Below are positions 10,544-19,397 of a stretch of 64,000 bases of DNA, one piece after another (position 1 is the first letter of the stretch; the number at the start of each line of letters is the position of its first letter). The translations under genes were made by a program, and so were the position numbers. The DNA comes from Pseudoxanthomonas japonensis (GTDB taxonomy: Bacteria; Pseudomonadota; Gammaproteobacteria; Xanthomonadales; Xanthomonadaceae). The notes beneath the pieces are model-generated. The model did no database searches and was not told the DNA's origin. It worked only from the letters and a program-made list of their open reading frames with translations. Location: the NCBI RefSeq assembly GCF_010093445.1, contig NZ_PDWW01000022.1:1-64000 (forward strand), given 5' to 3'.

Positions 10544-12265
10544 ATGACCGCTGACGATCCGCGCAACGAGCGCACGCGACTGCGGCTGCACGTGCAGCAG
10601 CAGCCGCAGGACTTCATCGCCTGGGTGATGCTGTCGGACGCGGAACTCGATCACGGCGACGCCGACGCCGGACGCCGCGCCGCCGAGCGCGCACTGGATC
10701 TCCGCCCGCGCCATCCGGAAGCGCTCGCACGACTCGGCCGCAGCCACTGGCTGTCGGGCCGCCACGTGCAGGCCGCGCAGGCGTTGAGCGATGCCGCCGC
10801 ACAGGCACCGCAGCATCCCGGCATCGCGCTGTGGCTGGGCCATGCACTGGAAGACGCCGGTGAAGCGGAAGCCGCCGCGCAGGCCTACGAGCATGCGTAC
10901 AGGCTGGTGCCGGGCGAGCCGGTGTTCGCCGCCCATCTGTTGAACTGGCGCCGCAAGCTCTGCGACTGGCGCGACCTGGACCTGCTGTCGGCGCAGGTGC
11001 GCCGCGCGGTGCGCGACGGGAGCGGTGTCGTCGAGCCGTTCGCGTTCCTGAGCGAAGACGCCACCGCGGAGGAGCAGCTCGCCTGCGCCCGTCAGCGCGC
11101 GCACGCGCTGGCGTCGGTCATCCGCCCATTGCCGCCTGCACCGCGCTCGCCGGAAGACGCACCGCTGCGTCTCGGCTTCCTGTCCAACGGCTTCGGCGCG
11201 CATCCCACCGGCCTGCTGACCGTGGCGTTCTTCGAAGCGTTGCAGGCACAGGGCATGGTGGCGCACCTGTTCGCCCTCACGCCGGACGACGGCAGCCCGA
11301 TCCGGCAACGGCTGGCGGCGGCGACGCAGGTGCATGACGTCGCCGGACAACCGCATGCGCGCATCGCGCAGGCGATCCGCGACCAGCGCATCGACGTGCT
11401 GTACGACCTGCGCGGCTGGGGCGGCGGCGGCACGCCGGAAGTACTGGCGATGCGACCTGCGCCAGTGCAGGTGAACTGGCTGGCCTATCCCGGCACCTCC
11501 GGCGCGCCCTGGATCGATTACGTGCTGGCCGATCGCTTCGCCCTGCCCGATGGACTCGTACCGTCGTACAGCGAAACCGTCGCCTGGCTGCCCGATGCTT
11601 TCCAGCCCTCGGACACGCGTCGCGCGGTCGACACGCCGCCCTCGCGTGCCGAATGCGGGCTCCCCGACGGCGGCGTGGTGTATGCCTGTTTCAACAACAG
11701 CTACAAGTTGAATCCGCGCAGCATGGCGCGGATGTTCGACGTCCTCGCCCAGGTCGACGGCAGCGTGCTGTGGCTGCTGTCCGGACCGGGTCGCGCCGAC
11801 GACCGCCTGCGCACAGCGGCGCAGGCACGTGGCGTGGATCCGGTGCGCCTGGTGTTCATGCGCAAGCTGCCGCATGCGGAGTACCTGGCGCGCTACCGGC
11901 ACGTCGACCTGTTCCTCGATACGCATCCCTACAACGCGCACACCACCGCGTCCGACGCGCTGTGGGCGGGCTGCCCCGTGCTCACCTGCCCGGGTACGAC
12001 GTTCGCCGCGCGCGTCGCCGGCAGCCTCAACCACCATCTCGGCCTGCACGACATGAACGTGGCCGACGACACTGCCTTTGTCGCCACCGCCGTCCGGCTG
12101 GGCCACGATGCCGCTGCCCGTGGCGACCTGCGCACCCGCTTGCGGAACGCCATCGCGGACTCCCCGCTGTTCGACATGCCGCGGTTCGCGGACGGCTTCA
12201 TCGACGTCGCCCGCCGCATGGCTGACCGGCACCGCAAGGGCCTGCCTCCCGCATCGCTCGACTGA
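10544..12265 (+). CDS. O-linked GlcNAc transferase-like protein (SPINDLY/GT41 type) with N-terminal TPRs
   Basis: A predicted cytosolic glycosyltransferase of about 573 residues. Residues 1-130 are TPR-like helices (for example RHPEALARLGRSHWLSGRH). The catalytic part (about 215-540) has the GT41 features LRLGFLSNGFGAHPTG, PAPVQVNWLAYPGTSGAPW (donor-site loop), VYACFNNSYKLNP and FLDTHPYNAHTTASDALWAG. The family transfers a sugar from a UDP or GDP donor to Ser/Thr of proteins; the bacterial targets are mostly unknown. A GTG six codons upstream (10526) is an alternative start. No sugar-synthesis genes are nearby. Confidence 0.88.
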   Translation: MTADDPRNERTRLRLHVQQQPQDFIAWVMLSDAELDHGDADAGRRAAERALDLRPRHPEALARLGRSHWLSGRHVQAAQALSDAAAQAPQHPGIALWLGHALEDAGEAEAAAQAYEHAYRLVPGEPVFAAHLLNWRRKLCDWRDLDLLSAQVRRAVRDGSGVVEPFAFLSEDATAEEQLACARQRAHALASVIRPLPPAPRSPEDAPLRLGFLSNGFGAHPTGLLTVAFFEALQAQGMVAHLFALTPDDGSPIRQRLAAATQVHDVAGQPHARIAQAIRDQRIDVLYDLRGWGGGGTPEVLAMRPAPVQVNWLAYPGTSGAPWIDYVLADRFALPDGLVPSYSETVAWLPDAFQPSDTRRAVDTPPSRAECGLPDGGVVYACFNNSYKLNPRSMARMFDVLAQVDGSVLWLLSGPGRADDRLRTAAQARGVDPVRLVFMRKLPHAEYLARYRHVDLFLDTHPYNAHTTASDALWAGCPVLTCPGTTFAARVAGSLNHHLGLHDMNVADDTAFVATAVRLGHDAAARGDLRTRLRNAIADSPLFDMPRFADGFIDVARRMADRHRKGLPPASLD

Positions 12266-12290
12266 CCCGCGAGTGCGCTACCCTGCCGGC

Positions 12291-12809
12291 ATGAGCCATG
12301 CCGATGCCTTGATCCCCCTGCACCTCTGCGTGCTGACCGTGTCCGACAGCCGCACGCTCGCCGAGGACCGCTCCGGCGACTACCTCGTCGAGGCGCTCAC
12401 GCAGGAAGGCCACCAGCTGCATGACCGCGCCCTGCTGCCCGACGACCGCTACCGCCTGCGCGCACAGGTTTCGCAATGGATCGCCGATCCCGCCGTCGAC
12501 GGCATCCTGGTGACCGGCGGCACCGGCTTCACCGGCCGCGACTCCACGCCCGAAGCGCTGCTGCCGCTGCTCGACAAGGAGATGCCGGGCTTCGGCGAAC
12601 TGTTCCGCCATGTCAGCGTGGAGGAAGTCGGCACCTCATCGCTGCAGTCGCGCGCGTTCGCCGGCCTGGCCAACCAGACCTTCCTCTTCTGCCTGCCCGG
12701 CTCCACCTCGGCCTGCCGCACGGCGTGGGAGAAGATCATCCGCGCCCAGCTCGATGCCCGCACCCGCCCGTGCAACCTGGCGACGCTGCGTCCCCGTTTG
12801 AAGGAATGA
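12291..12809 (+). CDS. moaB: Molybdopterin-binding protein MoaB
   Basis: A 172-residue MoaB/Mog-type protein of molybdenum cofactor synthesis, which binds and adenylates molybdopterin or is a close paralogue of the adenylating enzyme. The start is the ATG of MSHADALIPLHLCVLTVSDS, giving the classical family beginning LTVSDSRT. The pterin-binding motifs DGILVTGGTGFTGRDSTPEA and LPGSTSACRTAW are intact. Other moa/moe genes are not in the window. It lies 25 nt after the GT41 gene on the same strand. Confidence 0.93.
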   Translation: MSHADALIPLHLCVLTVSDSRTLAEDRSGDYLVEALTQEGHQLHDRALLPDDRYRLRAQVSQWIADPAVDGILVTGGTGFTGRDSTPEALLPLLDKEMPGFGELFRHVSVEEVGTSSLQSRAFAGLANQTFLFCLPGSTSACRTAWEKIIRAQLDARTRPCNLATLRPRLKE

Positions 12810-12825
12810 GCAAGGAGCGCCCGCC

Positions 12826-13164
12826 ATGTCCCTCGATGCCACCCTGCGCCTGCTCACCAAGGCCAGCGGCCTGACCGCCGCCGACCTCGCCGCCGCCATC
12901 CCGCGTGCCGGCGTGGCCACGGTGAAATCCTGGCTCGCCGGCGAGAAGATGCCCGGCGGCGACCAGCTCGCCGCACTGGCGCGCGCGTTCGGCGTCCCGG
13001 CCGGCGCGCTGCTGTCGGAACTGGCAACGACGCTGGACCCCGCCCGCACGCAGGGCGAACACGACCTGCTCGCCGCCTATCGCGCGCTCACCACGCGCCA
13101 GCAGGGCGCGCTGCTGGAAGTCGCCCGCGGCATGGCCGGACACAAGGCCCGTCGCAAACGCTGA
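12826..13164 (+). CDS. Small helix-turn-helix (XRE-like) protein
   Basis: A 112-residue protein whose N-terminal 65 residues resemble a Cro/XRE helix-turn-helix (TAADLAAAIPRAGVATVKSW then LAGEKMPGGDQLAALARAFGV). The remaining part is helical and ends in a basic KARRKR tail. Residues 75-105 (EHDLLAAYRALTTRQQGALL) resemble regions following HTH domains in other regulators. It is probably a transcription regulator, but the target is unknown. It lies 16 nt after moaB and 27 nt before the PPK2 gene, likely in one transcript. Confidence 0.75.
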   Translation: MSLDATLRLLTKASGLTAADLAAAIPRAGVATVKSWLAGEKMPGGDQLAALARAFGVPAGALLSELATTLDPARTQGEHDLLAAYRALTTRQQGALLEVARGMAGHKARRKR

Positions 13165-13191
13165 TCCCCCATCACCGCACAGGACACCGCG

Positions 13192-13971
13192 ATGAAACCG
13201 CTGAAGCGCAAGGACTACGAAGCCCGGCTCAAGCCGCTGCAACTGGAACTGGCGGCGATGGCGCGCTGGGCGTCGCACTGCGGCGCCCGCATCGTGGTGG
13301 TGATGGAGGGCCGCGACACCGCCGGCAAGGGCGGCGCGATCGGCGCGATCACCGAACACCTCAATCCGCGCCAGTGCCGCGTGGTGGCGCTGCCCAAGCC
13401 CAGCGAGCGCGAAGCCACGCAATGGTATTTCCAGCGCTACATCTCGCATCTTCCCGCCGCCGGCGAGATCGTCCTGTTCGACCGCAGCTGGTACAACCGC
13501 GCCGGCGTCGAGAAGGTCATGGGCTACTGCAGCGACGAGCAGCACGCGCGCTTCCTGCAGCAGGCGCCGGTATTCGAACGCGGCATCACCGACGACGGCA
13601 TCCTGCTGTTCAAGTACTGGCTGTGCGTGGACCAGGCACAGCAGGAAGAACGCTTCGCCGAGCGCGCCGAAGAACCGCTGAAAAGCTGGAAGCTGTCGCC
13701 GATCGACCTGAAGGCGCGCGAGCGCTACGCCGACTACACCGCCGCGCGCGAGACCATGCTCGAGGCCACGCACACGAAGCATGCGCCGTGGACCTTGGTC
13801 GACTTCAACGACCAGCGCACCGGGCGGCTGACCCTGATCCGCGACCTGCTCGACCGCCTGCCCGACACGCAGGTGCCGCTGGAGCCGCTCGGCCTGCCGC
13901 CGCTGAAGGGCAAGCTGCACAAGGAACGCTACGGCGTGCTGAAACCGATCAAGCCGCAGCGCGGCGGCTGA
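13192..13971 (+). CDS. ppk2: Polyphosphate kinase 2 family protein
   Basis: PPK2 enzymes transfer phosphate between polyphosphate and nucleotides, usually driving NDP or NMP phosphorylation. The protein is 259 residues with one PPK2 domain, so class I-like. Walker A is VVMEGRDTAGKGGAI (about 36-50), the Walker B and lid region is LFDRSWYNRAGVEKVMGYC, and PLKSWKLSPIDLKARERY is a further family signature. Whether it prefers ADP, GDP or AMP cannot be read from the sequence. It lies between the HTH gene and a small exported protein. Confidence 0.93.
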   Translation: MKPLKRKDYEARLKPLQLELAAMARWASHCGARIVVVMEGRDTAGKGGAIGAITEHLNPRQCRVVALPKPSEREATQWYFQRYISHLPAAGEIVLFDRSWYNRAGVEKVMGYCSDEQHARFLQQAPVFERGITDDGILLFKYWLCVDQAQQEERFAERAEEPLKSWKLSPIDLKARERYADYTAARETMLEATHTKHAPWTLVDFNDQRTGRLTLIRDLLDRLPDTQVPLEPLGLPPLKGKLHKERYGVLKPIKPQRGG

Positions 13972-13974
13972 CCG

Positions 13975-14385
13975 GTGCGGCGGTCATGGATGGCCACGCT
14001 GTGGCTGCTGGCTGCACCGGCGATGGCGCAGGACGCGGCCACGCCCGCTGAGGATCCGCAGGCCACGACGCTGGAGACGATGGTCGTCCGGCCGGAACCG
14101 GAGGAAGTGGTGGACCTCTACCGCTTCAGGAATCCCGTCGAGGTCGAATCCGGCGCGCTCGGCCGCAGCTGGAAGGAACCCACCAGCCTGGAGCAGCTGG
14201 GCAAGAACGGCGGCATCGTGCCGGTCCTCGTCGGGTTGGCGGCACGCCAGGTGCAGAAGGGCGCGCGCAAGATCCCGGGCTGGAAGGAACCGGAACAGCC
14301 CGCCGTCGCGCGCCCGCCACCGCTGGACGACGCACAGGCCGCCCGCGCACTGCGCCTCTACGAATCAAACGAGCCGTCACGGTGA
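13975..14385 (+). CDS. Small exported protein of unknown function
   Basis: A 136-residue protein with a signal peptide ending AAPAMA before QDAATPAEDP. The mature part contains LETMVVRPEPEEVVDLYRFR and a Pro/Arg-rich C-terminus. No known domain was recognised. The TTLETMVVRP start resembles the plug-proximal leader of TonB-dependent receptors, but the rest does not fit one. The chosen GTG start (13975) is 3 nt after the PPK2 stop; an ATG at 13990 would shorten the signal peptide. It is probably periplasmic. Confidence 0.65.
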   Translation: MRRSWMATLWLLAAPAMAQDAATPAEDPQATTLETMVVRPEPEEVVDLYRFRNPVEVESGALGRSWKEPTSLEQLGKNGGIVPVLVGLAARQVQKGARKIPGWKEPEQPAVARPPPLDDAQAARALRLYESNEPSR

Positions 14386-14457
14386 CAGCGGCATAGCCGG
14401 CAAACCGGCGCGCATCCCCCGCGCGTGTCGTGCGCCGTGCGCCACAGCGACACCCCG

Positions 14458-14736
14458 TCAGCCGGTGACGAAGCCTTCGTTCACCGGCCCGGACCATGCC
14501 TCGCGCACGACCGATTCGACGCGTGCGGCAGGCGGCCCCTGGTGCAGCCACGCCTCCAGCGCATCCAGCGCATCCAGTGCGCCAGCGTCTCCCTCGGCGA
14601 TCACTTCCACACGGCCATCCGGCAGGTTGGTCGCACGACCGCTCAAACCGAGATCGAGCGCGCGCTCGCGCGTCGATGCACGGAAGAACACGCCCTGCAC
14701 CTTGCCGCTGACGAGGAAGCGCGCCGCCGCCATCAT
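14458..14736 (-). CDS. acyP: Acylphosphatase
   Basis: A 92-residue acylphosphatase, which hydrolyses carboxyl-phosphate bonds such as in acetyl phosphate or 1,3-bisphosphoglycerate. The signature [20 protein letters not shown] contains the catalytic Arg, and [20 protein letters not shown] contains the catalytic Asn. The length is typical. The start ATG (14734-14736) overlaps the stop of the TlpA-like gene as ATGA, so translation is probably coupled. Confidence 0.93.
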   Translation of the reverse strand: MMAAARFLVSGKVQGVFFRASTRERALDLGLSGRATNLPDGRVEVIAEGDAGALDALDALEAWLHQGPPAARVESVVREAWSGPVNEGFVTG

Positions 14737-15305
14737 GCGTTCGCGGCGGGACCGCCCGCGGCGGCGATGGCGGCTTCGATCTCCTTGCCGGTCACCGGAC
14801 CGAGGAATTGCTTGGCGACCTTGCCGTCCGGCGCGATCAGGTAGGTCAGCGGCAGGCCGCGCGGCGTAGCGAAGTCGGCCGGCGGGTTGTACACGTCGAG
14901 GATGGCGACCGGATAGACGACCGGCCGTTCGGCGAGGAACGCCTTCAGTTCGTCCGCCTCGATCTCTTCGTACGCCAGCCCGATCACTTCGATGTGGTCG
15001 TTGTCCTTGTCCAGCGCGGACAGGTCGGGCATTTCCTTCAGGCAGGGCGCGCACCAGGTCGCCCAGAAGTTCACCACCACCCACTTGCCGCGGTGCGCCG
15101 CCAGCGTGTAATCGGCGCCGTCCAGCGTCGTCACCTGCAGCGTGGGCAGCTCGGCGGTGCGGTCGGCGGCCTTCTGCGTCGCGGGGTCCACCGCCTGCAC
15201 GTGCGCCTCGATCGCGGGCGACGACGCTTCCGAAGGCGCCGAACCGGCATTGCAGGCCGCCAGCGTCAGCACGACGGCGAGCGACAGGGAAGACACGGAC
15301 TTCAT
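14733..15305 (-). CDS. TlpA-family thioredoxin-like lipoprotein
   Basis: A 190-residue envelope thiol protein. The lipoprotein signal ends LTLAAC (Cys18). A thioredoxin fold follows from about residue 52, with the active site [19 protein letters not shown] (Cys85, Cys88). The cis-Pro region is [14 protein letters not shown]. It probably keeps periplasmic cysteines reduced or aids cytochrome c maturation; the particular partner is unknown. It overlaps YihY upstream and acylphosphatase downstream by ATGA in both cases, forming a compact three-gene unit. Confidence 0.9.
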   Translation of the reverse strand: MKSVSSLSLAVVLTLAACNAGSAPSEASSPAIEAHVQAVDPATQKAADRTAELPTLQVTTLDGADYTLAAHRGKWVVVNFWATWCAPCLKEMPDLSALDKDNDHIEVIGLAYEEIEADELKAFLAERPVVYPVAILDVYNPPADFATPRGLPLTYLIAPDGKVAKQFLGPVTGKEIEAAIAAAGGPAANA

Positions 15306-16579
15306 GCAGGCTCCTGGCAGGGTTCGGTGAACAGGTCGCTGACGCGCTTCTTCAGCAGTTCGCGCAAGGGCATGCGCAGGTCGTCCAGCGCGCGGCGCGC
15401 GGAGCAGCCCAGCGCATCGTCATGGAACGGCAGGTGGGCCTCGGCGACCGGGATGCGCAACTGGCAGGCTTCGTACAGGTCGCACAGCGTCAGGTCGTCC
15501 AGGTCGCGCGCCAGCAGCCATTCGCCTTCCTCGTCGCGGCGCAGCAGGTTGATCTCGGCCAACTGGCCCAGCATCTGCTGGATCAGCGAGTCGGTCAGCA
15601 TCGGCTCCATCGCCAGGATCTGGTCGCTGTGCAGCCCCTTGCCCGTTTCACGCGCCTGCGCGAAGCGCCCCAGCATGCGCAGCAGGCCATAGATCTCGTA
15701 ACCCAGCGGCAGCCGCAGCGCCACCGGCTGATAGCGGAAGGCCGCCATGCCGGAGGCCAGCGAGGCGCCCAGCAGCACCGCCACCCAGCACAGGAAGATC
15801 CACAGCAGCAGGATGGGTGCGGCGGCGACCGCGCCGTAGATCTTCTGGTAGGTGTTGAAGCTGCCCAGGTACACGCCCAGGCCCCACTTCGCCAGTTCCA
15901 GCAGCACGGTGGCCAGCAGCGCGCCGGCCACGGCGTAACGCCACTTGATGGTCCGGTGCGGCACCACGCGGTAGATCACCACGATCGCGGCCAGTTCGAT
16001 CAGCACCGGCGCCACGCTCAGCGACAGCGTCTGCAGCCAGCGGCCGCCGTCGGTGGAGAACACCGGCAGTGCATAGAAGCGGGCCGACAGCGCCAGCGAG
16101 GCCGCAGCCATCAGCGCACCCAGCGTCAGCACGGTCCAGTACACCAGGAAGCGCGACAGCTTCGGGCGTGCGCTGTGCACGCGCCAGATGCGGTTGAACG
16201 TGGCCTCGATGCTGTTGAGGGTGATCAGCAGCGAGACCACCAGCGCGATCACGCCCACCGCCGTCAGCTTGCCGGTGTTGGCCAGGAAGCCGTCCAGCTT
16301 CGCCTTCAGCCCGGCCGCCGCGCCCGGCAGGAAGTTGGCGAAGATGTAGTCGCGCAACGACGCGCTCCATTCCTGGAACACGGGGAATGCGGACAGCACG
16401 CCGAACACCACCATCGCCAGCGGCACCAGCGCGAACAGGGTGGTGTAGGCCAGCGAGCCCGCGGCCTGGAACAGGCGGTCGTCGAGGAAACGCTTGGCCA
16501 GGAAGCGGAAGAACGTGCCCATGCGCGCGCGGTCGCGCACGCGGTCGGTCCAGCGGTTCAACGAATCCAGGGGCTCCAT
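15302..16579 (-). CDS. YihY family inner-membrane protein
   Basis: A 425-residue integral membrane protein of the YihY/BrkB family (formerly mislabelled ribonuclease BN). The N-terminal half has about six hydrophobic segments, including [20 protein letters not shown] (the family signature), [17 protein letters not shown] and [20 protein letters not shown]. The C-terminal 130 residues are soluble and look like a winged-helix extension ([20 protein letters not shown]). The function is unknown; a role in envelope transport is only suspected. It heads the TlpA-acylphosphatase unit and diverges from wrbA. Confidence 0.88.
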   Translation of the reverse strand: MEPLDSLNRWTDRVRDRARMGTFFRFLAKRFLDDRLFQAAGSLAYTTLFALVPLAMVVFGVLSAFPVFQEWSASLRDYIFANFLPGAAAGLKAKLDGFLANTGKLTAVGVIALVVSLLITLNSIEATFNRIWRVHSARPKLSRFLVYWTVLTLGALMAAASLALSARFYALPVFSTDGGRWLQTLSLSVAPVLIELAAIVVIYRVVPHRTIKWRYAVAGALLATVLLELAKWGLGVYLGSFNTYQKIYGAVAAAPILLLWIFLCWVAVLLGASLASGMAAFRYQPVALRLPLGYEIYGLLRMLGRFAQARETGKGLHSDQILAMEPMLTDSLIQQMLGQLAEINLLRRDEEGEWLLARDLDDLTLCDLYEACQLRIPVAEAHLPFHDDALGCSARRALDDLRMPLRELLKKRVSDLFTEPCQEPA

Positions 16580-16655
16580 GGCGGAAGGGTAACCGATGCG
16601 TCATGGAGGCGACATCGCCGATACTGGGCGCCTTCCACGCAATGAAGATGGTCCG

Positions 16656-17252
16656 ATGCCCGAGATCCTGGTGCTCTACTACAGCCGCGGCGGGTCCGTG
16701 GCGCGGCTGGCGCGGCAGATCGCACGCGGCGTGGGCGAAGTGGACGGCATGTCCGCGCGCCTGCGCACGGTGCCGCCGGTGGCGGCGGTGACGCAGCAGG
16801 CCGCGCCGCCGGTGCCCGAGGACGGCGCACCCTACGTGGACCGGCAGGACCTGGCCGACTGCAGCGGCCTGATCCTCGGCAGCCCCACCCGCTTCGGCAA
16901 CATGGCCGCACCGGTCAAGCACTTCATCGACGGCCTGGGTGCGGAATGGGCCAGCGGCACGCTGGTCGGCAAGCCGGCGGCGGTATTCACCTCCACCGCC
17001 ACCCAGCACGGCGGGCAGGAATCCACGTTGCTGTCGATGCAGGTACCGTTGCTGCACCACGGCTGCGTGATCGTCGGCATTCCCTTCACCGAGCCGCAGC
17101 TCAGCAGCACGCGCACCGGCGGCACGCCGTACGGCGCCAGCCATGTCGCCGGCGGCGAGGACGATCCGCAGCCCAGCGAGGAGGAAGCCGCCCTCGCACG
17201 CGCCCTCGGCCGTCGCGTGGCCGACATCGCCCGCCGGCTGGAGGCGCGCTGA
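16656..17252 (+). CDS. wrbA: NAD(P)H:quinone oxidoreductase, WrbA type
   Basis: A 198-residue flavodoxin-fold quinone reductase. The FMN loop is LVLYYSRGGSVARLARQIA, and the second flavin segment is ILGSPTRFGNMAAPVKHFID. The later HGGQESTLLS and GGTPYGASHVAG match WrbA. WrbA reduces quinones by two electrons and so limits oxidative stress. The ATG at 16656 was preferred over an in-frame one 20 codons earlier because it begins the flavodoxin strand. Its stop overlaps the next gene by one base (TGATG). Confidence 0.92.
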   Translation: MPEILVLYYSRGGSVARLARQIARGVGEVDGMSARLRTVPPVAAVTQQAAPPVPEDGAPYVDRQDLADCSGLILGSPTRFGNMAAPVKHFIDGLGAEWASGTLVGKPAAVFTSTATQHGGQESTLLSMQVPLLHHGCVIVGIPFTEPQLSSTRTGGTPYGASHVAGGEDDPQPSEEEAALARALGRRVADIARRLEAR

Positions 17253-17584
17253 TGGAACGCTCGCGCCTGGTCCTCGCCGGCCTGCTGCAGTTGCTGGCCA
17301 TCCTGTACGCGCTGTGGTTCTGGGGCGACCGCCAGTACACGCTCGCGCTGCTGGTCTTCAGCCTGCCGCCCATCGTGCTGATGATCGGCGTGATGACGCG
17401 CCGGCGCACGGCGGCGTTCTGGGCCGGGGTGCTGGCGCTGTTCTGGTTCTCGCACGCGGTGATGGTGGCCTGGGCCGATCCGGTGAAGGCGAAGTTCGCG
17501 TGGGTGGGCATCGTGCTGTCCATCGGCATCGTGCTGGCGACCAGCTGGCCCGCGTTCGCCAAGCGGTTCGGCAGGAAGGGATGA
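17252..17584 (+). CDS. DUF2069 membrane protein
   Basis: A 110-residue protein with about four hydrophobic segments: LVLAGLLQLLAILYALWFW, LALLVFSLPPIVLMIGVM, AAFWAGVLALFWFSHAVMVA and FAWVGIVLSIGIVLATSW. It matches the DUF2069 family, which often follows wrbA. The function is unknown. Start and stop overlap both neighbours (TGATG and ATGA), so it is translated as part of the wrbA operon. Confidence 0.85.
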   Translation: MERSRLVLAGLLQLLAILYALWFWGDRQYTLALLVFSLPPIVLMIGVMTRRRTAAFWAGVLALFWFSHAVMVAWADPVKAKFAWVGIVLSIGIVLATSWPAFAKRFGRKG

Positions 17585-18288
17585 CGCGCCTCGCACTTGC
17601 GCTGCTGCTGGGCCTGCTGGCGCCGTGCGCGTGGGCGCAGGACGAGGTCTGCGAACCTGCCGATGCCGGGCGCGCGGAGAACCGCGACGGAACCGTGCTG
17701 ACCGCAATGACCGAGTGCGTCCCGCCCGGGCTGCGCCGCCATGTCGCCACGCTCACCTGCGAGGCGGGACGCGTCTGCGACCGGCTGGAGCTCACGCAGG
17801 AGGTGGCCTACAACCGCATGGGCCACGTCGACCTGGTGGACCTGGACCAGGACGGGATGTACGAGGTCGAGGTCCGTGGCATGTGCGGCGCCGGGCCGAA
17901 CTGCGAAGGCGATGTCTACCGGATCGATCCGGCCACGCGGACGCTGCAGCACTTCTTCAGCGGCGGCTACTACGAGCTGCAGGTCATCGACGGCTGGCTG
18001 GTGGAAGCCGGGCGCAGCAGTTGCTGCAGCTGGGAATTCCATCTGTGGCAGCTGGATGCACCGCACGACCTGCCGCTCGAGTACGACACCATGGACCTGA
18101 TGGTGCAGGTGGATGCCAGCGGGGACGACGACGGCACCGTCACCGGGGTGACCTGCACGTTCACCCGGCAAAGCGGCGATAATTCGCAGGTGGTGGCCCC
18201 GCCCTCGCGCGCGCTGGAACGGATCTGCGAGCACTACGGCGAGCCCTACGAACTGACTTCCCCGGATACAACGCCAGGCGCGCCGTGA
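17581..18288 (+). CDS. Exported protein of unknown function
   Basis: A 235-residue protein with a clear signal peptide, MTRLALALLLGLLAPCAWAQ. The mature part has ten or more cysteines. A segment GHVDLVDLDQDGMYEVEVRG resembles the calcium-binding DxDxDG repeat found in FG-GAP-like proteins, and SSCCSWEFHLWQL follows. No full domain was recognised. It is probably periplasmic and disulphide-bonded. The start overlaps the DUF2069 stop (ATGA). The next gene begins 20 nt downstream. Confidence 0.7.
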   Translation: MTRLALALLLGLLAPCAWAQDEVCEPADAGRAENRDGTVLTAMTECVPPGLRRHVATLTCEAGRVCDRLELTQEVAYNRMGHVDLVDLDQDGMYEVEVRGMCGAGPNCEGDVYRIDPATRTLQHFFSGGYYELQVIDGWLVEAGRSSCCSWEFHLWQLDAPHDLPLEYDTMDLMVQVDASGDDDGTVTGVTCTFTRQSGDNSQVVAPPSRALERICEHYGEPYELTSPDTTPGAP

Positions 18289-18308
18289 GCGCCGGCAGGA
18301 GCCTTGAG

Positions 18309-18794
18309 ATGGACGAGCTGCTGATCGTCACCACCGGTGGCACGATCGACAAGATCTACTTCGATGACAAGTCCGACTACCAGATCGGCGATCCGCAGAT
18401 CGGCATGATCCTGCGCGAGCTGGGGGTGACGTTCCGCTTCACGGTCATCCCGATCCTGCGCAAGGATTCGCTGCACATCACCGACGAGGACCGCGAGCTG
18501 GTCCGCGCGACCATCGCGGCGCAGCCGACGAAGCACGTGCTGGTGACGCACGGCACCGACAGCATGGTGCAGACGGGCCATGTGCTGGCCACCATCCCGG
18601 ACAAGACCATCGTGATGACCGGCGCCCTCAGCCCGGCCCGCTTCCGCGGCTCGGACGCGGAGTTCAACATCGGCTGCGCCATCGGCGCGGTGCAGTCGCT
18701 GCCGACGGGCGTGTACATCGCCATGAACGGGCGGATCTGGGATCCGGCGAAGGTCAGGAAGAACGTGGCGGCGAACCGGTTCGAGGCGGTCTGA
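18309..18794 (+). CDS. Asparaginase N-domain protein (short, single-domain)
   Basis: A 161-residue protein equal to the N-terminal catalytic domain only of type I/II L-asparaginase (usually about 330 residues). Both threonine motifs are present: VTTGGTIDK near the start and VLVTHGTDSM near residue 80. The C-terminal domain that completes the active site in true asparaginases is absent. Enzymatic activity is therefore doubtful; it may act as a homomer or on other amides. The ATG at 18309 has a GGAG Shine-Dalgarno. A GTG eight codons earlier overlaps the previous stop. A decayed second copy lies at 19.4-19.6 kb. Confidence 0.8.
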   Translation: MDELLIVTTGGTIDKIYFDDKSDYQIGDPQIGMILRELGVTFRFTVIPILRKDSLHITDEDRELVRATIAAQPTKHVLVTHGTDSMVQTGHVLATIPDKTIVMTGALSPARFRGSDAEFNIGCAIGAVQSLPTGVYIAMNGRIWDPAKVRKNVAANRFEAV

Positions 18795-18821
18795 GCCGCA
18801 CGCATCCACGCTCCAGCAACG

Positions 18822-18847
18822 ACAAGGCCCGCTGATGCGGGCCTTGT
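18822..18847 (+). terminator. Hairpin terminator after the asparaginase-like gene
   Basis: An 11-bp perfect stem, ACAAGGCCCGC with GCGGGCCTTGT around a TGAT loop, lies 28 nt after the stop. The stem is strong but the following T-run is weak. An almost identical hairpin follows the decayed gene copy at 19666-19691. Confidence 0.7.
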
Positions 18848-18924
18848 GCGTTACGGAAGAAGGAATGCTTCTCCGATCTCAACTCTAGAATCGTAAAGCC
18901 TGCTACGACACGGGGCTCCCGGGC

Positions 18925-19290
18925 CTACGGCGGCGAGATGACATAGGCGCAGAGGTCTGCCGAGGTCGGGACGGCCTTTGCCCCCATGGCCTCGTAGAGC
19001 GAGATTGCGCGGTGATTGCTTGCGCGCACATTGTTGACCACCAGCTCCCGGCACCCCTTGTCGCGTGCCTTCTTCCGCAAGCGCTCGATCACCATGCTGC
19101 CGTAGCCCCGCGAGCGCTGCCTGGAATCGATCTCGATCTTTTCCAGCACAAAGCTCGCCCCGGGCTCGAACCAGCCATGGGCACGCCCTACCCGGCGGCC
19201 GGCGAGCCACGGCTCGACGACATAGTGCCGCCGCTGCTCGCTCTCTTCGAAGCGCCAGTCTGTTTTCAATTGGAGTTGGTTTGCTTTCAA
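18925..19290 (-). CDS. GNAT-family N-acetyltransferase
   Basis: A 121-residue GNAT domain. Motif A is EKIEIDSRQRSRGYGSMVIE (R-x-x-G-x-G/S loop), followed by ELVVNNVRASNHRAISLYEA and MGA, the usual motif B. The N-terminus lacks the first strands of a full GNAT fold, so the protein is short for the family. The substrate is unknown. It lies on the opposite strand between the intact and the decayed asparaginase-like genes, so it probably arrived with the rearrangement that duplicated them. Confidence 0.8.
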   Translation of the reverse strand: MKANQLQLKTDWRFEESEQRRHYVVEPWLAGRRVGRAHGWFEPGASFVLEKIEIDSRQRSRGYGSMVIERLRKKARDKGCRELVVNNVRASNHRAISLYEAMGAKAVPTSADLCAYVISPP

Positions 19291-19397
19291 TGATGGCCTA
19301 TTGGGCTACGGTGGCCGCACGCCTGACTCAGGCCGGACCGCTTCGCGGGAACGGCCAAGGGAAACAGGGGTCGGAGAACGGGGGCGCAGAGTACCTT

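Noticed and set aside
18822-18847. Twin hairpins at 18.8 and 19.7 kb considered as transposon inverted repeats
   Set aside because: Each is a self-complementary hairpin after a gene stop and the copies are direct, matching duplicated terminators rather than element ends.
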